A stretch of 64,000 bases of DNA from Amycolatopsis sp. 2-15. Its GTDB lineage: Bacteria; Actinomycetota; Actinomycetes; Mycobacteriales; Pseudonocardiaceae. This document shows positions 28,640-37,381 of the stretch, one piece after another. The translations under genes and the position numbers were made by a program. Under the pieces are notes generated by a model. The model ran no database searches, had not been told where the DNA came from, and saw only the letters and a list, made by a program, of their open reading frames with translations. Each line of letters opens with the position of its first letter. Position 1 is the first letter of the stretch. The stretch is taken from the NCBI RefSeq assembly GCF_030285625.1, contig NZ_CP127294.1:5483501-5547500 (forward strand), in the 5' to 3' direction.

Positions 28640-30028
28640 TCAGCGGGGCCGGCCCGGTGTGTCGGGCCGGGTCTGCCACGGGTGCGGCCCGTCGAGCGGC
28701 CGGTACTCCACGCCCAGCGCGTCGAGCCGCGGGAAGTGGTGGTCGCGCAGCCGCGGCAGGAACTCGGCGAAGTCGCGGGGGCCGGTGCTCCACGCGAGCT
28801 CCGCGAACGCGCTCAGCCGGGGGAACGCCGCGTAGTCCACACGCCGCGCGGTGTCGAGGTGCTCGGTCCAGACCTGGGCCTGGGCGCCGCGCAGGTGCGG
28901 GCCGGTCAGCGCCGGTTCGTACGTGTAGACGTCCTCCAGCGTGCGCAGGTAACCGACGGGAATGGGCTCGTCCGGGTGATCGGACTGGCGGTGGTCGAGG
29001 TACACGCGGTCCTCCGGGCACAGCACCACGTCGTGACCCCGCGATGCGGCCAGCTGGCCGCGCGCCTCGTCCTGCCAGGCGCCGATCACCATGGGCGGGA
29101 GGTCGTCGATGTCGAGGACCTCGTCCCAGCCGAGCGCCTGCCGGCCGCGCGAGGCCAGGTGCGCGGCGATGTCGCGGACGAACCGGCCGTGGGCCTCGGT
29201 CGCGCCCGGCACCTCGTCTCCGCCGAGGCCGATGACCGGCGACGGGAAGATGTCCAGCAGGTGGTCGAACACCGTGCGGAAGAAGTCCAGTGTGGACTCC
29301 GACGGATCGAGCAGCGAAGTGCTGATGCCCCAGGACGTCCACACCTCCCAGTCCGCGTCGGGATCGGGGCCGAGCTTCGGGTACGCGGCGATGGCCGCGC
29401 GGGCGTGGCCCGGCACGTCGATCTCCGGCACCACCGTCACGGCCCGCGAAGCGGCGTACGCGACGATCTCCCGCAGATCGTCGGCGGAGTAGAAACCGCC
29501 GTGCGGACGGCCGTCGCGTTCGGGGCCGTCGTGGCGCCCTACCATCGACGAACGCCGCCAGCCGCCGACCGACGTCAGGCGGGGGAACCGCGGCACCTCG
29601 ATCCGCCAGCCCTGGTCGTCGGTGAGGTGCAGGTTCAGCACGTTGAGCTTGTGCGCCGCGAGCAGGTCCACGAACCGCAGCACCTCGGCCTTCGTGCGGA
29701 AGTGCCGCGCCACGTCGAGCAGGCAGCCGCGCCAGCCGAACCGCGGGTGGTCCTCCGCCACACCGCACGGCAGCGTCAGCCCCGAGCGGATCGACGCCGC
29801 CCGGAACGCGTCCGGCCCGGCGAGCTGGCGCAGCGTCTGCCGGCCGTACACCTCGCCCGCCGCGTCGGCGACCGTCAGCGTGACACCGCGTGGCGTGATC
29901 GCCAGCCGGTAGCCCTCGGCGGGCAGCTCCGGCGCCGGCCGCACGGTGACCGGCGCGGGCCACGGGCACGCGCCCGGCGCCGCGGTGACGGAGACGGGAC
30001 GGGGGAGCAGGGTGTCGAACCCGGGCAT
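28640..30028 (-). CDS. Beta-N-acetylhexosaminidase (GH20)
   Basis: Family 20 glycoside hydrolase of 462 aa. The N-terminal GH20b-like domain is followed by the catalytic barrel, with LNVLNLHLTDDQGWRIE, PEIDVPGHARA and the catalytic Asp-Glu pair in GLGGDE. It cleaves terminal GlcNAc or GalNAc from glycans or chito-oligosaccharides. There is no signal peptide, so it acts in the cytosol on imported sugars. It is the last gene of the leftward sugar ABC operon; its ATG lies 2 bases after the permease stop. This suggests that the transporter imports chitobiose-like or other HexNAc-containing oligosaccharides. Confidence 0.92.
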   Translation of the reverse strand: MPGFDTLLPRPVSVTAAPGACPWPAPVTVRPAPELPAEGYRLAITPRGVTLTVADAAGEVYGRQTLRQLAGPDAFRAASIRSGLTLPCGVAEDHPRFGWRGCLLDVARHFRTKAEVLRFVDLLAAHKLNVLNLHLTDDQGWRIEVPRFPRLTSVGGWRRSSMVGRHDGPERDGRPHGGFYSADDLREIVAYAASRAVTVVPEIDVPGHARAAIAAYPKLGPDPDADWEVWTSWGISTSLLDPSESTLDFFRTVFDHLLDIFPSPVIGLGGDEVPGATEAHGRFVRDIAAHLASRGRQALGWDEVLDIDDLPPMVIGAWQDEARGQLAASRGHDVVLCPEDRVYLDHRQSDHPDEPIPVGYLRTLEDVYTYEPALTGPHLRGAQAQVWTEHLDTARRVDYAAFPRLSAFAELAWSTGPRDFAEFLPRLRDHHFPRLDALGVEYRPLDGPHPWQTRPDTPGRPR

Positions 30029-30030
30029 GA

Positions 30031-30918
30031 TCAGCCTTTCACCGCGCCGGACATCCCGGCAACGAGCCGGCGTTGCACCAGCACGAAGAACACCAGCACC
30101 GGGATGGTCATCAGGGTGGACGACGCCATCACCGCGCCCCAGTCGGTGTCCTCCGGTTTGAAGAACACCAGGATCGCCTGCGGCAGCGTCTGGTTCTCGG
30201 TCTTGGAGATGATGAACGTCTTCGCGAACAGGAAGTCGTTCCACGCGTGGATGAACGCCAGCACGCTGACCGCGAGCAGCCCCGGAGCCACCAGGGGGAA
30301 CAGGATCTGCCACGTGAACCGCATCCGCGACGCGCCGTCCAGCTTCGCCGCTTCCTCCAGCTCCACCGGCACCGCCGCGACGAACCCGCGCAGCATCCAG
30401 ATCGCGAACGGCAGGCTGAACGCCAGGTGCACCAGCACGAGTGAGCCCAGCTCGTTGAGCCCGAACGCCGGCGCGACGGCGCCGATCTGGCGCATCAGGA
30501 AGAACAGCGGGATCGTCAGCGCCTCCACCGGCACCATCTGCGCCACGAGGATCATCACCAGCAGCACCGTGCGGCCGCGGAAGCGGAACCGCGTGAGCGC
30601 CACGGCCGACAGGAACGACAGCAGCAGCGACAGCACCACCACGGCCAGCGCGACCACGAGGCTGTTCACGAAGAACCGGCCGAAGCCCGACACGGTGAGC
30701 ACGCGCTGGAAGCTGTCGAGCGAAGGCGCCAGCGTCCACGGTTTCGGGTTCGCGATCTGGATCTCACCCGCCGGCTTGAACGCCGAGAGCACCATCCAGT
30801 ACAGCGGGAACGCCACCATCCCCGCGACCACCACGGTCACGATCTCGGCGACGAGCCGGCCCGGGCGCTTCACCCGGCGGCCCTTGACCGCGGGGGACTT
30901 CGCCGTGATCACACCCAT
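30031..30918 (-). CDS. Sugar ABC transporter permease (MalG-like)
   Basis: Inner-membrane permease of 295 aa with six helices. The EAA loop contacting the ATPase is visible as EEAAKLDGASRMRFTWQILFPLVAPGL. It is the second permease of a CUT1-type sugar importer. The ATG at 30918 lies inside the end of the preceding permease gene (10-base overlap). No ATPase gene is in the operon, as usual for actinobacterial CUT1 systems that share an MsiK-type ATPase; that dependence is inferred from family knowledge. Confidence 0.92.
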   Translation of the reverse strand: MGVITAKSPAVKGRRVKRPGRLVAEIVTVVVAGMVAFPLYWMVLSAFKPAGEIQIANPKPWTLAPSLDSFQRVLTVSGFGRFFVNSLVVALAVVVLSLLLSFLSAVALTRFRFRGRTVLLVMILVAQMVPVEALTIPLFFLMRQIGAVAPAFGLNELGSLVLVHLAFSLPFAIWMLRGFVAAVPVELEEAAKLDGASRMRFTWQILFPLVAPGLLAVSVLAFIHAWNDFLFAKTFIISKTENQTLPQAILVFFKPEDTDWGAVMASSTLMTIPVLVFFVLVQRRLVAGMSGAVKG

Positions 30919-31853
30919 GCCGTGCTCCGGCGCTGGGACCGGACGTACAGCCCGGTGATCGACAGGAGCAGCAGTGTCATCACGACTCCGATCGCCGAGC
31001 CGAGGCCGTACTCCTGCCCGGCGAAGGCCTGCTGGTAGGCGTAGACGTTGAGCACGAGGTTGCGCCCCGCCACGCCGCCGCCGTTGGTCATCACGTAGAT
31101 CTGGGTGAACACCTTGAAATCCCAGATGATCGACTGGATCGTCGCGATCATCAGCAGCGGCCGCACCATCGGCAGCACGACCGTCCACGTGCTGCGCCAG
31201 GTCGACGCGCCGTCCAGCGACGCGGCCTCGAGTACCTCCTCCGGGATCGCCTTGATCCCGGCGTACATCGTGACCAGCACGAACGGGAACGAGCACCAGA
31301 TCACCTCGGCGGCCACGAGCCCGAACGCGCCGAAGGTGCCGAACGTCCACGAGTGGTGCGCCATGCCCGTGAAGCCGATGCCCGAGAGCGCCTCGTTCAC
31401 GAGGCCGAAGTCGGTGTCGAAGAGGAACAGCCACACGTACGAGCCGGCGATCGCGGGTGTCGACCACGCGCCGAGCGCCGCGAGGAACAGCAGCGTCCGG
31501 GCCACCGCACGCACCCTCGACGCCAGCACCGCCAGCGCCGTCCCGACCACGAGGCTGCCGATCACGCACGCGGCGGCGAACCCGACGGTCTTCGCGAGCA
31601 CCGTCCAGAATTGCACGTCCTGCAGGAGCGCCGCGTAGTTGTCGAAACCGAGGAACACCAGCGGCGCCGCGCCCGCGGCCTGGGGCTGCCCGTAGTCGTA
31701 GAACGAGATCAGCACCAGCTGGTAGATCGGGTACGCCAGCAGCGCCGCGAGCAGGAAACCCGCGGGCAGCAGGTAGATCAGGGCCGCCCGGCCGTCCCGG
31801 CCCCGGCGCGCGACCGGGGCCGGGGCGGACACGGGCAGCTGCTGGGTGACCAT
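30909..31853 (-). CDS. Sugar ABC transporter permease (MalF-like)
   Basis: First permease of the CUT1-type importer, 314 aa with six membrane helices. The EAA loop reads EEVLEAASLDGASTWRSTWTVVLPMVRPLL. The ATG overlaps the stop of the binding-protein gene by one base (TGATG), so the whole operon is translationally coupled. It should pair with the next permease to form the channel and with a shared ATPase encoded elsewhere. Confidence 0.92.
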   Translation of the reverse strand: MVTQQLPVSAPAPVARRGRDGRAALIYLLPAGFLLAALLAYPIYQLVLISFYDYGQPQAAGAAPLVFLGFDNYAALLQDVQFWTVLAKTVGFAAACVIGSLVVGTALAVLASRVRAVARTLLFLAALGAWSTPAIAGSYVWLFLFDTDFGLVNEALSGIGFTGMAHHSWTFGTFGAFGLVAAEVIWCSFPFVLVTMYAGIKAIPEEVLEAASLDGASTWRSTWTVVLPMVRPLLMIATIQSIIWDFKVFTQIYVMTNGGGVAGRNLVLNVYAYQQAFAGQEYGLGSAIGVVMTLLLLSITGLYVRSQRRSTAWV

Positions 31854-33145
31854 CAGCCGAAGTTCTTGTTCATCGCCGCCGTGGCGTCGGCGAGCGCCCC
31901 GTCGACGTCCTTGCCGCCGGTCGCGATCTGCTGGACGGCGGTGGGCAGCACGTTCTGGCTGTCGATCTTCGACCAGCCGGGCGTGCTCGGCACGAACTTG
32001 GTGCCGGCCGCGAGGGTGTCCACGAACGGCTTGAGCGTCGGGTCGCTCGCCGCGAGCTTCTTCTGCACGCTCTCCAGCGTGGGCAGGTTGCCCATGGCGT
32101 TGTACATCTTCTCCTGGTACTTCGCCCCGGCCAGCAGCTCCGCGAACTGCACGGCGAGCCCGTGGCGCTTGCTCGCGCCGAACACACCCAGCAGGTTGCC
32201 GCCGGCGAACGCGGGCGCGACCGAGCCCGGCGTGGTGCCCGGCAGCGGGACCACGGCGTACTTGCCCTTCACCGCGCCCTGCTCCACGGCCTTGCGGTTG
32301 AAGTCACCACCGATGGTCATCCCGGCCTTCCCGCCGGCGAACGCGGTCACGCTCTGCGTGCCGGTCAGGTTCGCGCACGCGGCGGGCGGGCAGATGTCGT
32401 CCTTGAGCAGGTTCGCGTACGCGGTGATGCCGGCCTTGGCCTGCGGGGACTCCACAGTGGACGTCCACTTGCCACCGTCGGACTTGGCGACGTCACCTCC
32501 GTTGGCCCAGACGAAGGGCAGGAGCGCGTAGGTGTACTTGCCGCCGGTCGAGATGCCGTAGAGGTCGGGCTTGGCGGCGTGGATCTTGCGGGCGTCGTCG
32601 GTCAGCGCGGCGAGGGTGGCCGGCGGCTTGAGGCCCAGCTCGGTGAACACGTCGGTGCGGTAGTACAAGGCGCGGATGCCGGTGTACCAGGGCAGGCCGT
32701 AGGTCTTGCCGCCCGACTTCGCGGTGTCGAGCACCGAGGGCAGCAGGTCCTTGCCCTCGCTCCACGACGAGATGTCGCCGGTTAGGTCGCTCAGCGCGCC
32801 GGTCTGGGCGTAGCTCGCCACGTCGGTGTTGCCGAACTCGGCGACGTCCGGTGCGTTCGACGGGTCGTTGAAGGCACCGGAGAACTTGTCGGCGCGGCCC
32901 TCGACCGGCACCCACTGCACGTCGACGTCCACGCCGGCGTGGACGGCCTTGAACTCGGTGATGGCCTCCTTCACCGCCGCTTCCTTGGGTGCGCGGCTGG
33001 CCTCGTCGAACAGCCACACCCGCAGGGTGCCGGTCTTCTCGTCCCCGCCCGAGGCCGCCGGGGCCGACTGGGTGGGCGCGCAGCCGGCCAGCAGGGCCAG
33101 CGCCGCGGAGACAGTGATGGCGGTGAACGTACGACGCACTCTCAT
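31853..33145 (-). CDS. Sugar-binding lipoprotein of the ABC importer
   Basis: Extracellular solute-binding protein (family 1) of 430 aa. The signal peptide ends in the lipobox LLAGC, so it would be anchored to the membrane at Cys22. The mature part has the two-lobe pattern of CUT1 binding proteins: LRVWLFDEASRAPKEAAVKEAITEFKAVH near the start and GGNLLGVFGASKRHGLAVQFAELL late on. GGGAG precedes the ATG at 7 bases. It captures the oligosaccharide passed to the two permeases; a HexNAc-containing ligand is inferred from the GH20 enzyme in the operon. Confidence 0.92.
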   Translation of the reverse strand: MRVRRTFTAITVSAALALLAGCAPTQSAPAASGGDEKTGTLRVWLFDEASRAPKEAAVKEAITEFKAVHAGVDVDVQWVPVEGRADKFSGAFNDPSNAPDVAEFGNTDVASYAQTGALSDLTGDISSWSEGKDLLPSVLDTAKSGGKTYGLPWYTGIRALYYRTDVFTELGLKPPATLAALTDDARKIHAAKPDLYGISTGGKYTYALLPFVWANGGDVAKSDGGKWTSTVESPQAKAGITAYANLLKDDICPPAACANLTGTQSVTAFAGGKAGMTIGGDFNRKAVEQGAVKGKYAVVPLPGTTPGSVAPAFAGGNLLGVFGASKRHGLAVQFAELLAGAKYQEKMYNAMGNLPTLESVQKKLAASDPTLKPFVDTLAAGTKFVPSTPGWSKIDSQNVLPTAVQQIATGGKDVDGALADATAAMNKNFG

Positions 33146-33161
33146 CGTTGAGCTCCCAGAG

Positions 33162-33195
33162 GGTAGGGGCCTACCGGCGACGGACCGGTCGGTCC
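33162..33195 (-). promoter_or_regulatory. Dyads upstream of the sugar ABC operon
   Basis: Two short inverted repeats lie 17-50 bases before the binding-protein start: GGTAGGGGCCTACC (33162-33175) and GGACC-N4-GGTCC (33182-33195), the second containing the perfect palindrome GACCGGTC. Either could be an operator for a sugar-responsive repressor. No regulator gene is adjacent, so this is a weak call. Confidence 0.3.
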
Positions 33196-33217
33196 GCCGC
33201 CTGAAGGCAACGACGGG

Positions 33218-34360
33218 TCAGGCGAAGAAAACGGAGTTGACCGACGGCACGGCGAGCGAGCCGGCGACCGCGCCGGGCAGGCCCGTGGCCGGGTCGCGCG
33301 GCAGCCAGGTGACGGTGCCCGAACGCTGGTTGGACACGTAGAACCAGCGCTCGTCGGGCGAGAGCGCGACGTGGCGGGGCCAGTCGCCCCCGGTGTCCAC
33401 ACTGGACACGAGATTCAGTGTGGTGCCGCCGCCGGAGACCGAGAACGTGGCGATCGTGTTCGGGCCGCGCACGGTGGCGTAGACGAACTTCGCGTCCTGG
33501 GACACGGTGATCTCGCCGGGGAACAGGTCGCCGGTGCTGCCGGCCGGCACCGCCGGGACGACCGCGAGCGGCGTGAGCTTGCCCGCCGCCGCGTCCCACG
33601 ACAGCACGGTGATCTCCGGCCGCAGCTCCTGCGCGAGGTAGGCGTAGCGCCCATGCGCGTGGAACACCAGGTGCCGCGGCCCCGCGCCGGAGGGGAGCGT
33701 GACCTGCTGGTGCAGCGCGAGTTTCCCGCTGCCGGTGTCGAGCGAGTACACGTAGACCGAGTCGGCGCCGAGGTCGACCGACAGCACCCACTGGCCGGTC
33801 GGGTCGTTCACCACCTGGTGCGCGTGCGCGTCGCGCTCGGCGCCCTGATGCTGCTGCACATCGGTGGCCGGGCCGAGCTTGCCGCCCGCCAGGATCGGCA
33901 GCACGACGACGCTGCCCGAACCGTAGTTGGCCGCCAGCACGTACTTCTGGCTGCTGTGCACCGACAGGTGCGTCGGCGCGCTGCCCTGCGACGACACGGA
34001 GTTGAGCAGCCTGGGGCTGTTCGCCGTGGTGACGTCGAGAGCGGAGATGGCGCCGTTCGGGTCACCCTCGTCGGTCACGTAGAGGGTGCGGCCGTCGTGG
34101 CTGCGGTCGAACCACGACGCGTCGGGCACACCGGCGACGGTGCGCACGGGGGTGAGCGCCGGTGCGGTGCCCGTGCGGCTCACCACGTCGAGGCCGTGGC
34201 CGGCCGGTGGAGTGCTGGTGTAGCTGCCGACGTAGGCGACTGTTCCCGCGTCTTGCGGGCACCCGGTGGGTGCGGCGCTCGCGAGTTGGGTGCCGAGCAC
34301 GGTGCCGAGTCCGGCGGCGCCGGCGGCGCCGAGGAACGTGCGACGGGAAAGTCCGGCCAT
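33218..34360 (-). CDS. Secreted beta-propeller lactonase-like protein
   Basis: A 380-aa seven-bladed beta-propeller of the lactonase / 6-phosphogluconolactonase-like family (PF10282 type), with YVGSYTS at the start, repeated blade motifs, and PRHLVFHAHGRYAYLAQEL. The N-terminus has a twin-arginine signal (SRRTFLGAAGAAGLG, then an ASA cleavage site), so it is exported folded. Family members hydrolyse sugar lactones, though many are uncharacterised. It lies 37 bases after the GntP permease gene on the same strand and is probably co-transcribed; a lactonase beside a gluconate-type permease would fit sugar-acid use. Confidence 0.85.
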   Translation of the reverse strand: MAGLSRRTFLGAAGAAGLGTVLGTQLASAAPTGCPQDAGTVAYVGSYTSTPPAGHGLDVVSRTGTAPALTPVRTVAGVPDASWFDRSHDGRTLYVTDEGDPNGAISALDVTTANSPRLLNSVSSQGSAPTHLSVHSSQKYVLAANYGSGSVVVLPILAGGKLGPATDVQQHQGAERDAHAHQVVNDPTGQWVLSVDLGADSVYVYSLDTGSGKLALHQQVTLPSGAGPRHLVFHAHGRYAYLAQELRPEITVLSWDAAAGKLTPLAVVPAVPAGSTGDLFPGEITVSQDAKFVYATVRGPNTIATFSVSGGGTTLNLVSSVDTGGDWPRHVALSPDERWFYVSNQRSGTVTWLPRDPATGLPGAVAGSLAVPSVNSVFFA

Positions 34361-34397
34361 CGAGGTTTCTCCAACGGTGAGGGGACCAGAAGGTGGT

Positions 34398-35789
34398 TCA
34401 GACCGCTGCCATGGCCAATGCTGCCACGGCGAAACCGCTGAGGGAAAGGACTGTTTCGAGCGCGGTCCACGTTTTCAGCGTCTGGGGCACGGAAAGGCCG
34501 AAGTAGCGCGACACGATCCAGAATCCACCGTCGTTCACGTGGGAGGCGATGATCGAGCCCGCGGAGATCGCGATCACGATCAGGGCCAGCTGCGGCTGTG
34601 AGTAGTGCAGCTCCACCACCGTCGGCGCGACGATGCCGCTGGTGGTCACGATCGCGACTGTCGCCGAGCCCTGCGCGATGCGCATGCCGCAGCTGATGAT
34701 GTACGCCGCGAGGACCACCGGCAGGCCCGCGTCGCCGAGGGACCCGGCCACGGCCTTGCCGATGCCGGTCGCCGAGAGCACGGCCCCGAAGAACGAGCCC
34801 GCGCCCACCACCAGCAGGATCATCGCGACCGGGCGCAGCGCGGCGGTCGAGAGTTCCGTGAGCTGTGCGCCGGTCATGCCGCGGCGACGGCCCAGCAGCC
34901 ACATCGCGAGCAGGGTCGCGATCGTCAGCGCGATGGCGGGGGTGCCCAGGAAGGCCGCAACAGCCGCCACGGGCGAGTTCGCCGGAAGCGCGATGCTGCC
35001 GAAAGTGCCCAGCAGGATCAGCACGAGGGGGATCGCGATGATGCCGCCGACCAGCCGCAGTGACGGCGGGTCGCCGGCTTCTTCGACGTCGTCGCCGGCG
35101 AGCTTCGCGAACTCCTCGGCGAGCGGCACGTTCACGCGCTTGCCGATCCAGGTCGAGTACAGAATGCCGCCGATGAACCACGCGGGGATGCCGCAGATCG
35201 CACCCATCAGGATGAGCCAGCCGAGGTCCACGTGCAGCAGCCCGGCGGCCGCGACCGGGCCGGGGTGCGGCGGGATGAACGCGTGCGTGATCGACAGGCC
35301 CGCCAGCAGCGGCATCGCGTACAGCACGATCGAGCGGCCGCCCTGCTTGGCCGCCGCGTAGACCAGCGGCGCCAGCACGAAGATGCCGATGTCGAAGAAC
35401 ACCGGGATGCCGAAGATCAGGCCGGACAGGCCCATTGCCAGCGGCGCGCGTTTCTCACCGAACGAGCGCAGCAGCGCCGAGGTGAGCACGCGGGCGCCGC
35501 CGGAGCGTTCGAGGATCGAGCCGAGCAGGGTGCCGAGGCCGATGATCGCCGTGATGTGCCCGAGGATGCTGCCGAAGCCCTTTTCCAGCAAGGAGTCCGA
35601 CGTCTTCTGCGCGGTGCCGACCAGCGTCCCCACGGGCAGGCCCGCGGCCAGCGCGGTCAGCACTCCCACCACGATCAACGCGATGAACGGTTCGAGCTTG
35701 ACCTTGATGATGAGCACGAGCAGGACGGCGATCGAAACCGCGGCGAGCGTGAGCAGACCGCCGGTCGTGGTCTGCAGCCAGTGGATCAT
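34398..35789 (-). CDS. GntP-family permease (gluconate/D-serine type)
   Basis: Gluconate:H+ symporter family (GntP/DsdX) transporter of 463 aa with about 12-14 hydrophobic segments. Family signatures include GIPVFFDIGIFVLAPL, HAFIPPHPGPVAAA and QGSATVAIVTT near the C-terminus, plus SHVNDGGFW. Known substrates are gluconate and related sugar acids, or D-serine. Its ATG overlaps the stop of the N-acyl-D-amino-acid deacylase (ATGA). That coupling, and the PLP deaminase upstream, favour D-amino acid or N-acyl derivative uptake; the kinase and lactonase nearby leave sugar acids possible. Confidence 0.9.
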   Translation of the reverse strand: MIHWLQTTTGGLLTLAAVSIAVLLVLIIKVKLEPFIALIVVGVLTALAAGLPVGTLVGTAQKTSDSLLEKGFGSILGHITAIIGLGTLLGSILERSGGARVLTSALLRSFGEKRAPLAMGLSGLIFGIPVFFDIGIFVLAPLVYAAAKQGGRSIVLYAMPLLAGLSITHAFIPPHPGPVAAAGLLHVDLGWLILMGAICGIPAWFIGGILYSTWIGKRVNVPLAEEFAKLAGDDVEEAGDPPSLRLVGGIIAIPLVLILLGTFGSIALPANSPVAAVAAFLGTPAIALTIATLLAMWLLGRRRGMTGAQLTELSTAALRPVAMILLVVGAGSFFGAVLSATGIGKAVAGSLGDAGLPVVLAAYIISCGMRIAQGSATVAIVTTSGIVAPTVVELHYSQPQLALIVIAISAGSIIASHVNDGGFWIVSRYFGLSVPQTLKTWTALETVLSLSGFAVAALAMAAV

Positions 35790-37381
35790 CGGCCCCTCCC
35801 GGGGTGACGAAGGGAATGGCCGGCGAGGGCGCCGGTGGGGTGGGTGTCCTCGATCGCGGCGACGCCGTTCACGAAGACGTGGGAGATCCCCTCGGCGGGC
35901 TGCCTCGGGTTTTCGAACGTGGCGGTGTCGGTGATCGTGGCGGGATCGAACAGCACCAGGTCGGCCGCGTACCCGGGGCGCACGAGCCCCCGGTCGGCGA
36001 GCCGCAGCCGCCGCGCCGGGCGCCCCGTGAGGTGCGCGACGCAGTCGGCCAGCCCGAGCACGCCCAGTTCACGGACGTAGCGGGCGAGGTAACGGGGGAA
36101 GGTGCCCCAGGCCCGCGGATGCGGCCGGTTGCCGACGAGCAGGCCGTCGGAACCGCCGGTGTGCGTGCGGTGGCGCATGATGGCCCGCACGTTCTCCTCA
36201 TGGCCGATGTGCATCAGGCACGAGGTGCCGAGCCGCTCGTCGACCAGCGTGGCGAAGTACAGCTCGGCGGGCGATTTTCCTTGCCGGTGAGCGGATTCCG
36301 CGACGCTGTGGCCCACGAGGCCGGCGTTGCTCTCGCGGCGCACGCCGTTGATCTCGATGCCGGACCAGTCGATGGGCACACCGTGCGCGCCGTCCGAGCC
36401 GGTCTCCTCGATCTCGACGCGGATCCGCTCGCGGGTGTCCGCATCGGACAGTCGCGCGAGCGTCGCGTCGAGCCCGCCCTCGGTGGCCCAGCTCGGCAGC
36501 AGCGCGGAGAGATAGGTGGCGCCCGGCAGGTACGGGTAGGTGTCGAGGGTGATGTCGCCGCCGGCGTCGAGGGCGTCGTCCAGCAGCTTCAGCAGCTCCG
36601 GTGCTTTGCCCTTGTTGACGGAGAAGTTCATCGTGGCGTGCGCGAGGTGCAGCGGGCAGTCCGCGCGGCGCGACACGTCGACCATCTCGGCGAATGCTTC
36701 CAGCGCGCCCGCGCCGTAGCTGCGGTGGTGGGGGCTGTAGTAACCGCCGCGCTCGCCGACCACGCGGCACAGCTCGACGAGCTCGGCCGTGTCCGCGTAC
36801 ATGCCCGGGGTGTAGGTGAGCCCCGAGGACAGGCCGAAAGCGCCTTCTTCGAGCCCGGTCGCGATCAGTTCCCTCATGCCGTTGAGCTCGGGCTCGGTCG
36901 CCGGCCGGTTCTCCCAGCCGACGGCGAGCATCCGGACGGTGCCCTGCGGCACGAGGTAGGCGGCGTTCACGGCGACGCCGCGGTCGAGCCGGTCGAGGTA
37001 CTCGCCGACCGAGCGCCAGTTCCAGTCGAAGCCGGCCGGGTCGTCGTTCCAGCCGGCGAGCTGCTGGCGCAGGGCTTCGAGCACGGTGTCGTCGACGGGC
37101 GCGTATGAGAGGCCGTCCTGCCCGAGTACCTCGGTGGTCACGCCCTGGGACACTTTCGCAAGGTGGTCCGGGTTGGTGAGCAGCTGCAGGTCGGAGTGCG
37201 AGTGCATGTCGATGAACCCGGGCGCGAGCACGAGGCCGTCGGCGTCGAGCACGCGCTTGCCGGTGAGCGAGCCGGGTTCGGCGACCTCGGTGATGCGGTC
37301 GCCGGTGATCCCGACGTCGTGGCGGGTCAGCGGGTCACCGGTGCCGTCCGCGACCTGGGCGCCACGGACCACCAGGTCCAT
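35786..37381 (-). CDS. N-acyl-D-amino-acid deacylase
   Basis: Amidohydrolase-superfamily D-aminoacylase of 531 aa. The metal-binding HxH is in GFIDMHSHSD, the bridging region in GLSSGLTYTPGMYA, later His residues in YYSPHHRSYG and LHLAHATM, and the general-base Asp in HTGGSDGLLVG. It releases free D-amino acids from N-acyl-D-amino acids. The start ATG overlaps the stop of the preceding deaminase gene (TGATG). Flanked by a D-amino-acid deaminase-like enzyme and a GntP permease, it fits a salvage route for acylated D-amino acids. Confidence 0.9.
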   Translation of the reverse strand: MDLVVRGAQVADGTGDPLTRHDVGITGDRITEVAEPGSLTGKRVLDADGLVLAPGFIDMHSHSDLQLLTNPDHLAKVSQGVTTEVLGQDGLSYAPVDDTVLEALRQQLAGWNDDPAGFDWNWRSVGEYLDRLDRGVAVNAAYLVPQGTVRMLAVGWENRPATEPELNGMRELIATGLEEGAFGLSSGLTYTPGMYADTAELVELCRVVGERGGYYSPHHRSYGAGALEAFAEMVDVSRRADCPLHLAHATMNFSVNKGKAPELLKLLDDALDAGGDITLDTYPYLPGATYLSALLPSWATEGGLDATLARLSDADTRERIRVEIEETGSDGAHGVPIDWSGIEINGVRRESNAGLVGHSVAESAHRQGKSPAELYFATLVDERLGTSCLMHIGHEENVRAIMRHRTHTGGSDGLLVGNRPHPRAWGTFPRYLARYVRELGVLGLADCVAHLTGRPARRLRLADRGLVRPGYAADLVLFDPATITDTATFENPRQPAEGISHVFVNGVAAIEDTHPTGALAGHSLRHPGRGR

